Source: Verrucomicrobiales bacterium (GTDB taxonomy: Bacteria > Verrucomicrobiota > Verrucomicrobiia > Verrucomicrobiales > DEV007). From it: a stretch of 6,914 nt of DNA. The notes below the pieces were generated by a model. It ran no database searches and had not been told where the DNA came from. It saw only the letters and a list, made by a program, of their open reading frames with translations. Positions 1 through 6,821 of this stretch are shown here, piece by piece. Every line of letters begins with the position of its first letter. The first letter of the stretch is position 1. Location: NCBI GenBank assembly GCA_007123695.1, contig SLGN01000672.1:1-6914 (forward strand), read 5' to 3'. The position numbers were made by a program, and so were the translations under genes.

Positions 1-232
1 GGGTCACCTCGCGGCGCAGGCTCATCGTGATGACGATGCCGTAGATGATCTGCGAGGAGGGCATCGCCGAGACCCCGACGAAGCGGCCGTAGTGCCCGTC
101 GGCGTCGAGCATCGCGCCGCAGGCGGCGAGGCCGGCTCGGGCGCAGCCGAGGGCGCTGCCGACGGCGCCGAGGATGAGGGGCAAGAAGAGGCCGAACCAG
201 CCGAGGAGCGAGACGATCAGGGCGTTTTCCAT
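1..232 (-). CDS. atpK: V-type ATPase subunit K (proteolipid c ring), 5' part only
   Basis: This is the first 77 codons of the membrane proteolipid that forms the rotating ion-carrying ring of a V/A-type ATPase; the rest lies beyond base 1. The start is ATG at 232-230, giving MENALIVSLLGWFGLFLPLI. Two hydrophobic segments are visible: roughly residues 5-40, rich in Gly and Ala as expected for packed ring helices, and a second beginning near residue 55. Between them is a polar loop (DADGHYGRFVG). The motif SAMPSSQIIYGI is the diagnostic match: chlamydial AtpK has a nearly identical stretch after the same loop. The ion-binding carboxylate expected in the second hairpin is off the window, so the coupling ion cannot be judged. 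The gene overlaps the end of subunit I by 16 bases, which suggests translational coupling as the last gene of the block. No clear Shine-Dalgarno sequence precedes the ATG. Confidence 0.9.
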   Translation of the reverse strand, partial: MENALIVSLLGWFGLFLPLILGAVGSALGCARAGLAACGAMLDADGHYGRFVGVSAMPSSQIIYGIVITMSLRREVT

Positions 233-2040
233 GGTTGCGTGGCGCGCAGGCGCAGGGGGTTGAAGAGGCGGCCCTCGGTCTTGAGGGACCAGTTGAAGAA
301 TTCGATGACGTTGAGGCGAAGTCCGTGGATGACGCCGCCGACGACGCAGAGGAGGAAGTTCAGGGCGTGCCCCGGGACCGCGACGAGGAGGGCGAGGAGC
401 AGGCCCGGCCCGGCGACGGACTGCCGGATACCCGAGGCCATCTCGTTGAAGGTCGTCGCGAGCGAGCTGCCCGCAAGGCCGAGGGCGAAGAGGCGGAGGT
501 AGCTGAGGACGTCGCCGAAGGCGCCGGTGACGGAGGAGAGGCTCACGAAGCCCCGCCCGAGGCGTTTCCAGGGCGAGCGCTCCTTCGCCCCGGCGAAGAC
601 CGCGACGCAGAGCAGCCCCGCCGCGCCGAGGGCGCAGCCGGCGAGGAAGAGCGCCTCGCCTCCGCCGAAGCGGCCGGCCGCCGCGAGGCCCCCCCCTAAA
701 ACCGCCGCCGCCCAACCGAGCGGAGCGAGGGCCTCGGGCGAGCCGCGGCGGCTGCGGCTCTCCATGAGGCAGCCGAGCACGATATGGGCGACGCCGAGGG
801 CGAGGCAGAGGCGCATCATCGTGGGCGGGTCGGTGTGGTCAAGGAAATGCGCCGCCCCGAGCCAGGAGCCGGGCGGCGGCGCCATGCCGAAGTAGCTGCC
901 GACGGCAAGCCCGTAGACCAGCGACCCGCCGAAGAGGGCGAGGCCGAGCCGCCGCCACCGGCGGCTCTCGCCGCTGCGCCCGAGCCGCCGCCAGAGCAGG
1001 GCGAGGACACCCCCGAGGACGAGCGCGTAGCCGGCGTCGGCGAGGATCATCGCGAAGAAGAGCGCGAAAGAGACCAGCACGACCCCCGAGGGATCCCAGC
1101 CCCCGTAGCCGGGGGTCGTGTAGAAGGTCACGAGCGGCTCTCCCGCCTGCCAAGCCGGGCGGTTCACGAGAAGGGTCGGGGGATCGTCGTCGGGGCCGGG
1201 GCGCTCGCGCAGGCAGAGGTAGCCACGCTCGCCCGCGGCGGCCTCGATCTCCGGCGCGCGCAGCGTCGGCACCCAGGCCTGGAAGGCGCGCACGGGACCG
1301 TTCCGGGCCATGAGCCGTCGCGCCCGCTCGCGGGCGTCGTGGTCGTGAAGGGAGTCGAGATTGCGCGAGAGCAGCTCGGTCCAGCGGCTGAGCCGCTCGC
1401 GCTCCGTCTCGAGATCCTCGATCGCGAGGTCGAGCTCCTCGAGTTCCTCCACCAGCGCGGAAAGGGGGCGGTCCCCGACATGGGCGCGGGGGGCGGGCAT
1501 GTCGGTGGGCTCCTCGGGGGAGACGGCGACGACGTAGGCGTGGCGCTCGGTTCGGCGTAGGATCTCCCAGGGCGCGTCGGTCCCGATCTCGGAGAGGTCG
1601 CGCAGGGGGATCTCGTAGAACCAGAGGCGACGCCCCCCCATCTCCTCGAGGGGCCGGTATTCGAACTGCCCCCAAGGCTCGAGGATGCCGAGGCGCTGGA
1701 CGAGATCCTCGCGCCGCTCCCGCGCCGCGACGAGCCGCGACTTCAGGGCGAGCGCCTTTTCCTGCACCTCCAGCGGGTCGAAGCGCGCCACCTCGCGGCG
1801 CGAGCGGCTCACCTGGCGGCGGCGGCGCGGCGCCTGCTCGAGAAAGCGCAGCGCCTCCAGAGCCTCCGGGGAGACGGGCGGGATGCCGTCCTCCCCGCCG
1901 GCCCCCGCGACCCGGTCGATCGCCGAGGAATCGATCGCGATGGGGTGGGCGCAGCCCTGCCCCTGGATCCACCGGACCATGGCCTCCTCGTCCTCGGCGT
2001 GCGAGACGAGGGTGAGCTTCTCGAGGGCGGCGATGCTCAT
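217..2040 (-). CDS. atpI: V-type ATPase subunit I (membrane stator, a-subunit homologue)
   Basis: This 607-residue protein is the membrane stator subunit that supplies the ion half-channels against the K ring. The N-terminal half (to about residue 325) is soluble and charged, with two coiled-coil stretches such as LVEELEELDLAIEDLETERE that link to the peripheral stalk. The C-terminal half has about seven hydrophobic segments. The signature SYLRLFALGLAGSS places the essential ion-path arginine at residue 516 (codon 495-493). The final helix and tail, HGLRLNVIEFFNWS followed by GRLFNPLR, match the family's conserved C-terminus. I chose ATG 2040 because MSIAALEKL fits the family start and because ATGA (2040-2037) overlaps the subunit D stop by four bases. 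The frame stays open upstream to 2325, but that stretch is Pro/Arg-rich shadow sequence inside subunit D. At 607 residues it is somewhat shorter than the roughly 650 of chlamydial homologues, with no obvious missing transmembrane part. Confidence 0.94.
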   Translation of the reverse strand: MSIAALEKLTLVSHAEDEEAMVRWIQGQGCAHPIAIDSSAIDRVAGAGGEDGIPPVSPEALEALRFLEQAPRRRRQVSRSRREVARFDPLEVQEKALALKSRLVAARERREDLVQRLGILEPWGQFEYRPLEEMGGRRLWFYEIPLRDLSEIGTDAPWEILRRTERHAYVVAVSPEEPTDMPAPRAHVGDRPLSALVEELEELDLAIEDLETERERLSRWTELLSRNLDSLHDHDARERARRLMARNGPVRAFQAWVPTLRAPEIEAAAGERGYLCLRERPGPDDDPPTLLVNRPAWQAGEPLVTFYTTPGYGGWDPSGVVLVSFALFFAMILADAGYALVLGGVLALLWRRLGRSGESRRWRRLGLALFGGSLVYGLAVGSYFGMAPPPGSWLGAAHFLDHTDPPTMMRLCLALGVAHIVLGCLMESRSRRGSPEALAPLGWAAAVLGGGLAAAGRFGGGEALFLAGCALGAAGLLCVAVFAGAKERSPWKRLGRGFVSLSSVTGAFGDVLSYLRLFALGLAGSSLATTFNEMASGIRQSVAGPGLLLALLVAVPGHALNFLLCVVGGVIHGLRLNVIEFFNWSLKTEGRLFNPLRLRATQPWKTP

Positions 2041-2669
2041 TCGAAAGGCAGGAGAGAGGGGGAAGGCGGGGCCGGAACCCTCGCGAGGGCGGCCTTGGCC
2101 ATCTTCGACCGCACCACGGCGGCGCGGTCGAGGTCGTCGAGGTGGATCTGGATGCGCTTGATGTGTTCCTTGGCCTGGGGGATCAGCACCTTCTCGAAAA
2201 GGTTGACCCTCTGGGTGATCTTGCGCAAGGCCGCCGCGAGGAGCTCGGCGCGTTCCTCCAGCACACCGATGCGGAGACGCAGGGTGGCGGCCTCGCGCAG
2301 GCGCTCCAGCAGAAGGTCGAGCCACGAGGGCGTGTCGAGGCAGGAGAAGGCAGTGGCGCGGAACTCCACCCCCTCGATGGTGGGCAGGAGGACTCCGGAG
2401 ACCCGCTCCTCGCCTCGCCTCGTCGTCTCGACCCGCAGGAGCCTGTCCCAGGTCTCGTCGGCCGCCGCGAGCATGGGAAACTCCTCGGCGGCCCGTTCCT
2501 CGAGGGCGGCGAGCTCGGACGAGGCGCCGGCGAGCTCGCGCCGCGCCCGGGCCTGCTCGCCGAGGAGCTGGCGACGCTTCAGGTCGAGCGAGGGCAGCAC
2601 CCGCTCGCAGAGGCGGAGCCGGTCGCGCTCCTGGTGCAGGCCCTGCTTATTGAGTTGGAGCTTGGACAT
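2037..2669 (-). CDS. atpD: V-type ATPase subunit D (central rotor shaft)
   Basis: This 210-residue protein is the antiparallel coiled-coil shaft that turns inside the A3B3 head. The N-terminal helix starts MSKLQLNKQGLHQERDRLRL and runs as charged heptads to about residue 70. The C-terminal helix carries KITQRVNLFEKVLIP at residues 150-164, which corresponds to the family's conserved RVNALE...LIP segment. The length and helix-turn-helix layout are normal for subunit D. The ATG at 2669 lies inside the last codons of subunit B (23-base overlap), and the TGA at 2039-2037 overlaps the ATG of subunit I, so the three genes are almost certainly co-transcribed and translationally coupled. No Shine-Dalgarno motif precedes the ATG; a 9-base tandem repeat sits there instead. 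The last 15 residues are Pro/Ser-rich and likely disordered. Confidence 0.93.
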   Translation of the reverse strand: MSKLQLNKQGLHQERDRLRLCERVLPSLDLKRRQLLGEQARARRELAGASSELAALEERAAEEFPMLAAADETWDRLLRVETTRRGEERVSGVLLPTIEGVEFRATAFSCLDTPSWLDLLLERLREAATLRLRIGVLEERAELLAAALRKITQRVNLFEKVLIPQAKEHIKRIQIHLDDLDRAAVVRSKMAKAALARVPAPPSPSLLPFE

Positions 2670-4002
2670 GGTCGCCGCGGTCGCCGCGGTCGCGGGGGTA
2701 GTATTTCTCGAGGATGTCCTGGCGCACGAGGAGCTCGCCCGGCTCGAAGCATTCCGCGAGGGTGCTCCAGCCGAGGTCGAGGGCCTCGATCACGGGCAGG
2801 TTCGCGCGGATGTCCATGAAGCGCTCGCGGAAGAGGCGGGCGAAGCGCAGGGCGCGCTCGTCGAAGGAGGAGAGCTCGAAGGCCATGGCCCGCTTTCGCT
2901 CCGCATCGGCCCCCTCGGCGTAGAGGCGGATCATGGCGCTGGCGAGGGGCGAGTGGTCCTCGCGCGTGGCCTTGCCCACGACGTGCTGCTTAAGGCGCGA
3001 GAGGGATCCGAAAGGATCGATCCGCCCGCCGTGGAGGTAGAGCTGCCCCTCGGTGATGTAGCCCGTGTTGTCCGGCACCGGATGGGTCACGTCGTCGCCC
3101 GGCATCGTGGTGACGGCGAGGATCGTGACCGAGCCGCCCCCGGGAAAGGAGCAGGCCTTCTCGTAGCGCTGGGCGAGCTGCGTGTAGAGGTCGCCCATGT
3201 AGCCGCGCACGGCGGGGATGCGCTCCTGCGCGACGCCGGTCTCGCGCATGGCGTCGGCATAGGCCGTCATGTCGGTGAGCAGCACGAGGACGCGCTTGCC
3301 CTCCTCGGCGGCGAAGCGCTCGGCCACGGCGAGGGCGAGGTCGGGGACGAGGAGGCGCTCGACGAGGGGGTCCGAGGCCTGGTTCACGTACATCACCGTG
3401 CGGTGGGCGACGCCGTTCTCGACGAAGGCGTTGCGGAAGAAATGGTAGTCGTCGAAGACCAGCCCCATCCCCCCGAAGACGACGACGTCCGCGTTCGCCT
3501 GGAATCCGATGCGGGCGAGGAGGGCGTTGTAGGGCTCGCCCGCGACCGAGAAGATCGGGATCTTCTGGCTCTCGACGAGGCAGTTGAAAACGTCGATCAT
3601 CGGCACCCGCGTCTCGATCATGCGCGAGGGCTGGAGCCGCACCACCGGGTTGGCGGGGGGACCGTTGAGGGGGATGCGCTGCTCCGCCGAGAGCGAGGGC
3701 CCCCCGTCGATGGGCTCGCCCGATCCCCGGAAGATCCGGCCGAGGATGTTGGGCGAGCAGGCGACGCCCGGCTGCTGCCCGAGGAAGCGGACCCGCGCCG
3801 CCGTCGAGAGCCCCTTGCCCCCCGCGTAGACCTCCAGGGTGACCCGATCGCCGCTCAGCTCGACGACGCGGGCGAGCGAGCCACTGCCGTCGGGATTCTC
3901 CACCATCGCGAGCTCCCCGAGCGCCGCCCCCCGAGCCCGCAGGCGCGCCATGTCGCCGACGATCTCGTCGATACGGGTGTGGCTGGTGAGGTCTCGGATC
4001 AT
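2647..4002 (-). CDS. atpB: V-type ATPase subunit B (non-catalytic nucleotide-binding subunit)
   Basis: This 451-residue protein alternates with subunit A in the V1 hexamer. The N-terminal beta-barrel covers about residues 1-75. The nucleotide-binding-fold core contains IDVFNCLVESQKIPIFS (136-152), followed by VAGEPYN in place of a true Walker A loop. That replacement is the hallmark of non-catalytic B rather than A. LVLLTDMT lies at 239-246, and the family signature HPVPDNTGYITEGQ at 307-320. FGSLSRLKQ follows at 331-339. The sequence closely resembles chlamydial AtpB as I remember it. The ATG at 4002 is the first possible start because an in-frame TGA lies only four codons upstream. The C-terminus ends in an unusual RDRGDRGDHV stretch encoded by a DNA repeat. 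The expected upstream neighbour, catalytic subunit A, is absent from this window. Confidence 0.95.
   Translation of the reverse strand: MIRDLTSHTRIDEIVGDMARLRARGAALGELAMVENPDGSGSLARVVELSGDRVTLEVYAGGKGLSTAARVRFLGQQPGVACSPNILGRIFRGSGEPIDGGPSLSAEQRIPLNGPPANPVVRLQPSRMIETRVPMIDVFNCLVESQKIPIFSVAGEPYNALLARIGFQANADVVVFGGMGLVFDDYHFFRNAFVENGVAHRTVMYVNQASDPLVERLLVPDLALAVAERFAAEEGKRVLVLLTDMTAYADAMRETGVAQERIPAVRGYMGDLYTQLAQRYEKACSFPGGGSVTILAVTTMPGDDVTHPVPDNTGYITEGQLYLHGGRIDPFGSLSRLKQHVVGKATREDHSPLASAMIRLYAEGADAERKRAMAFELSSFDERALRFARLFRERFMDIRANLPVIEALDLGWSTLAECFEPGELLVRQDILEKYYPRDRGDRGDHVQAPTQ
2671..2694. repeat. 9-bp tandem repeat at the B/D gene junction
   Basis: Two perfect copies of GTCGCCGCG (2671-2679 and 2680-2688) are followed by a partial third copy, GTCGCG (2689-2694). 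On the minus strand the repeat encodes the RDRGDRGDHV tail of subunit B. It ends one base before the subunit D start codon, occupying the place where a ribosome binding site would be. It probably arose by slippage. Confidence 0.85.
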
Positions 4003-4154
4003 CGGGCGCTGCGGTCAAAGCGGATGGAATCTCTTCTTGCCGTTTCAGAGGCTTCTGGTCAAGATAGTCCGCGTTTCGGATTCGTCACGCGCGGGAAGAG
4101 GTCCGCCGGTGCCGCCAAGACGGAAGGGGAGGCGGTCGCAGGGTTCGAGGCATC

Positions 4155-4173
4155 CGCGAAAAAGTCTTTCGCG
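4155..4173. promoter_or_regulatory. Inverted repeat, possible operator
   Basis: A perfect 7-bp inverted repeat, CGCGAAA and TTTCGCG, is separated by five bases (AAGTC). It sits in the divergent intergenic region, three bases before the candidate -35 element of the plus-strand gene and about 150 bases upstream of subunit B. The position suits a regulator-binding site. No T tract follows on either strand, so it is unlikely to be an intrinsic terminator. The function is inferred from position only. Confidence 0.35.
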
Positions 4174-4176
4174 ACG

Positions 4177-4205
4177 TTGAATTGGAGTGGGGTTCGATGC
4201 AGAAT
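4177..4205 (+). promoter_or_regulatory. Candidate promoter of the beta-helix gene
   Basis: TTGAAT at 4177-4182 and CAGAAT at 4200-4205 are separated by exactly 17 bases; each hexamer matches the sigma-70 consensus at four of six positions. Transcription would begin near 4212. That would leave the upstream ATG at 4211 untranslated and favour the ATG at 4274. Consensus for this lineage is uncertain and the match is weak. Confidence 0.3.
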
Positions 4206-4273
4206 AGGGCATGGTCTCGCTGCAAGGATCTAGATTTTGTTCCGCTTTGGAAACCCCGCTCCAATCGGACGAA

Positions 4274-6049
4274 ATGCCGGGATACGCATCAATTGCGGCA
4301 ACCGCCCTGGCGGTCACTTTTGCGGTGGCCTCGCTGGAGGCGCAGTCGCAATCCGAGCTCTGGGGAGCAGCCGGGGAGAAATGGGCTCCCGAAAGCCGCC
4401 TGCCCGATTTTTCCTTTGCCGGCTACCGACGCGGAGAGGAGTCCTACCGGATACCCGAAGAAACCGTCTCCGTGGTCGATTTTGGAGCGCGGGGGGATGG
4501 GGAGAGTGACGATACTTCCGCCTTCCGCGAGGCTCTGGCCGCAGGCGCGGGCCAGCGGGTTCTCGTGCCGGCGGGACGCTACGTCCTCAGTGAGGTGATC
4601 GAGATTTCCCGAAGCGGTACCGTACTTCAGGGGGAGGGTGGCGACCGCAGCGTCCTGCTGTTCTCGCGTCCCCTCGAGGAGATCGACCCGCGGCCGACAA
4701 CCAATGGAAGCGGCCTTCCAACCACCACCTGGTCGTGGAGCGGCGGGCTCATCCGAGTGACCGGTTCGGGACCGACGACCGGAAGCCGGATCCCCGTGGC
4801 CGAAGCGGAATCCCGCGGCGCGCTCTCCATCGCGGTCCCCAACTCGTCCTTTTCCGCAGGCGACGAGATCCTGCTGACCCAGCAGGACAGCTCCGCCGAG
4901 CTTGGTCTCGTCCGGCATCTCTACCGGGACCAGGCCGGGGACATTGCGCGTTTTGGAAACGCCAGCGTGAAGCAGGTCTTCCGGGTGCGCGGGGTCGAAG
5001 GCAGCCGGTTGCTTCTCGATCGGCCCTTGCGCTTCGACCTGCGTCCGGAGTGGGAGGCGAATGTGGCCCGATTCGAGCCGGGCACCACGGACGTGGGAGT
5101 CGAGGGGCTCGGCTTCGAATTTCCCGAAACCCGCTACGCCGGGCATTGGCAGGAGCGGGGCTACAATCCGGTGGAGTTCGGAGGCGGCACGGCGCACTGC
5201 TGGATGCGCGGGGTGCGCCTGCTCAACGCCGACAACGGCCCGTTCCTGAACGGATTCTTCTCCACCGTGGAGGGCCTCTCGATCGAGGCGGGGCGGCGGC
5301 GCGTTTCCGAAGACGGCGTGACGGGCCACCACGGGGTGACTTTGGGCGGGGGCGACAACCTCTGCACCGGGATGCGGATGCAAACGAAGTTCTTCCATGA
5401 CGCTACGGTGACGCGGGGCTCGGTCGGCAACGTGTTCTCCAAGATCGTGGCGGTGGACTTCAACATGGACCACCACCGCGCGGGGCCCTACGAGAATCTG
5501 TTTACCGACATCGACGCGGGTTACGGCTCCCGTCTCTTCCACTCGGGCGGAGCTGTCGGCCGCGGGCGCCACACGGCTGCTGGGGCGACCTTTTGGAACA
5601 TTCGGACGCGTCAGAACGTGGCCTGGTCCGACGATTTCGGCCCCGACTTGATCAATGTCGTGGCGCTGCGCACGCGCGAGCGCGCCGCGACCGATCCTGC
5701 GGGGCGATGGGTCGAAGCGATCCGACCGGGAGCGGTCGATCCTCCGGATCTCCACCTCGCGATGCTCGAGCGCCGTCTGCGGCAGCAGGGCGGCGAGCCG
5801 TCGTCCGGATCGGCGACCTCGGCGTCCGGCACTTCGGTGCCTGGGATGTCCGCGCCCGGGACGGATGCGAGGGAGTGGCAGAGTGTGGACGGCCGCACCA
5901 TTGTGGCCCGGTATGGCGGGATGGAGGATGGAGCGGTCATCCTGCTGCGAGAGGGACAGACCTTCCGCGTGCCCTTGGAGAGGTTGAGCGAGGCCAGTCG
6001 CGAGTTCGCCAAGCAGCTCTCCGCCGGCGCAGCGCCTGACGGAAACTGA
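4274..6049 (+). CDS. Secreted right-handed beta-helix (pectate-lyase-like) protein with C-terminal SHD1 domain
   Basis: This is a 591-residue exported protein, likely acting on or binding a polysaccharide. Residues 1-24 form a probable Sec signal peptide (hydrophobic [12 protein letters not shown], then LEA before the cut), though its n-region lacks a Lys or Arg. [18 protein letters not shown] at 67-84 is the classic opening of the Pectate_lyase_3 beta-helix fold. Helix-type sequence continues to about residue 465, with a His-rich patch near 351-440. A Ser/Gly/Thr/Pro linker (about 506-532) leads to an SHD1 domain at about 533-585, with WQSVDGRT and [10 protein letters not shown] typical of PVC proteins. 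The frame is open from ATG 4211. I prefer ATG 4274 because it places the signal peptide at the N-terminus and the candidate promoter would start transcription near 4212. The middle resembles beta-helix proteins carrying a DUF4955-like region, but that is from memory. Substrate and lyase activity are unproven. Confidence 0.85.
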   Translation: MPGYASIAATALAVTFAVASLEAQSQSELWGAAGEKWAPESRLPDFSFAGYRRGEESYRIPEETVSVVDFGARGDGESDDTSAFREALAAGAGQRVLVPAGRYVLSEVIEISRSGTVLQGEGGDRSVLLFSRPLEEIDPRPTTNGSGLPTTTWSWSGGLIRVTGSGPTTGSRIPVAEAESRGALSIAVPNSSFSAGDEILLTQQDSSAELGLVRHLYRDQAGDIARFGNASVKQVFRVRGVEGSRLLLDRPLRFDLRPEWEANVARFEPGTTDVGVEGLGFEFPETRYAGHWQERGYNPVEFGGGTAHCWMRGVRLLNADNGPFLNGFFSTVEGLSIEAGRRRVSEDGVTGHHGVTLGGGDNLCTGMRMQTKFFHDATVTRGSVGNVFSKIVAVDFNMDHHRAGPYENLFTDIDAGYGSRLFHSGGAVGRGRHTAAGATFWNIRTRQNVAWSDDFGPDLINVVALRTRERAATDPAGRWVEAIRPGAVDPPDLHLAMLERRLRQQGGEPSSGSATSASGTSVPGMSAPGTDAREWQSVDGRTIVARYGGMEDGAVILLREGQTFRVPLERLSEASREFAKQLSAGAAPDGN

Positions 6050-6064
6050 GTCGGAAACCTCCGC

Positions 6065-6089
6065 CCAGGCGACCCGCGGATTCGCCTGG
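6065..6089. terminator. Stem-loop between convergent genes, possible terminator
   Basis: CCAGGCGA (6065-6072) and TCGCCTGG (6082-6089) are perfect 8-bp complementary arms with a 9-base loop. The structure starts 16 bases after the stop codon of the beta-helix gene and lies before the end of the convergent sialidase remnant. It could stop transcription from both sides. Neither strand has a following T tract, so it is not a canonical intrinsic terminator and may instead protect the 3' end of the mRNA. Confidence 0.5.
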
Positions 6090-6111
6090 CAGCGACCTTG
6101 GACGCGGGCCT

Positions 6112-6672
6112 TCAATCCGGTTCGAGACGGCTGGCCCGGCGCCACCCGATTCTGGCGAGGAGAGTGTTTCCCCGGAAGTCGCGTTTCGGCAGCATTTCGC
6201 CGACGGGTGACCCAGCTTTCCTCGGGGGTGGGGCTCACGACATGGAAGTTGCCCATCAGGGCGACTTCGTCCTGTTCGCCGACACCGTCGCTGACGAGCG
6301 GCAGCACGACACGTTCGCTGCGCCGCAGTAGGCAGAGGCGATCCGGATCGACTTGGGCGATCCAGAGCGGAGAGCGCCAACGGATCACGTTTTCGTTCGT
6401 TGCGTCGCGTCGCGTGTAGACAAGATGGAGGGCTTCCGAGTGTACAAGCCGATGCTGCTGCGTCGTGGACATCTCGGGTGGCGTCCCGTCGTGAGGATGT
6501 CGCCATCCGGCAGAACGACGCGCTGCCCGCAACCGTTCGAGTAGAAGGATGCGCCGCCGGGATCCTTCCAATCCAGGCTTCTTTGCTCGGACCAGGTGCC
6601 GTCGCGGTTTCGGATCGCATAGACGGGGTAGCGGGCGAACTGATGAAAACGACGGCGCTGCATGCCGAGGAA
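6112..6672 (-). pseudogene. Decayed sialidase-like (BNR family) gene, three frames, internally deleted
   Basis: Three consecutive minus-strand pieces read as one protein only if frames are joined. Piece 1 (about 6672-6493) includes [17 protein letters not shown] and [15 protein letters not shown]. Piece 2 (about 6490-6206) includes [39 protein letters not shown] and ESWVT. Piece 3 (6204-6112) reads [19 protein letters not shown] and ends at TGA. From memory of PVC sialidase-family proteins, pieces 2 and 3 should be contiguous (WVTVGE); one extra base at 6205 breaks them. Pieces 1 and 2 should be separated by roughly 100 residues, so an internal deletion at about 6488-6493 is inferred. The N-terminal half is missing upstream of 6672. 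Asp-box repeats are not seen in what remains. The original role was probably exo-sialidase-like glycan cleavage; the remnant cannot encode it. A base error could explain the single frameshift but not the deletion or the lost N-terminus. Confidence 0.75.
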
Positions 6673-6821
6673 GCTAGGGCTCTTGCTTCGCTTTGGACAG
6701 TGCGGCTTCACGCGCAATCGCCTTTTTGGGAGGCTTCGTCGCGTTTGCGCGAGTCGCGAATGCGCCCGGATCGTGCAATAGTAATCTCTTATCCCACATC
6801 CTTCCGCTCTTTGGTCCCCCG
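6673..6821. other. Spacer between sialidase remnant and Tat-signal gene
   Basis: The minus-strand frame of the sialidase remnant stays open through here, but its translation (Arg/Lys-rich, with Cys) does not look like the missing N-terminus; neither do the other minus frames. This stretch must hold the promoter of the plus-strand gene starting at 6822. TTGCGC at 6745-6750 could be a -35 element, but no good -10 lies at the right distance. Confidence 0.4.

Larger units (their letters stand above)
4003..4273. other. Divergent intergenic region between subunit B and the beta-helix gene
   Basis: These 271 bases separate two divergent genes. I translated the minus strand next to the B start (about 4003-4140) in all three frames. 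Stops occur at 4045 and in two other positions, and no frame resembles the C-terminus of a V-ATPase A subunit. The visible structure is a short palindrome at 4155-4173 and one weak promoter candidate for the plus strand. No convincing sigma-70-type promoter was found for the subunit B direction, although one must exist if this block is transcribed from here. The row 4201-4260 is about 50% G+C by hand count, far below the ATPase genes. Confidence 0.6.

Noticed and set aside
839..1972. A 377-codon minus-strand frame inside subunit I
   Set aside because: It is an out-of-frame shadow dominated by Arg, Pro, Gly and Ala; the subunit I frame carries all the family motifs.
2041..2325. Upstream extension of subunit I to an ATG at 2325
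   Set aside because: The extra 95 residues are Arg/Pro-rich and fully overlap subunit D. The ATGA-overlapping start at 2040 fits the family N-terminus.
1945..4233. A 762-codon open frame on the plus strand across subunits D and B
   Set aside because: It is antisense to two well-recognised ATPase genes. The translation is Glu/Arg/Ala-rich with low-complexity character, as expected of GC-rich antisense frames.
4045..4317. A 90-codon minus-strand frame upstream of subunit B, considered as a remnant of subunit A or a small operon gene
   Set aside because: It shows no resemblance to subunit A or to any family I know, and it overlaps the signal peptide region of the plus-strand gene.
4289..6571. 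A 760-codon minus-strand frame spanning the beta-helix gene and part of the sialidase remnant
   Set aside because: Only its first part (about 6490-6206) is meaningful, as one piece of the pseudogene. The rest is antisense shadow of the beta-helix gene reached after a frameshift.
6741..6790. Promoter for the Tat-signal gene (TTGCGC and downstream AT-containing bases)
   Set aside because: No hexamer at a suitable spacing matches the -10 consensus well enough to call.
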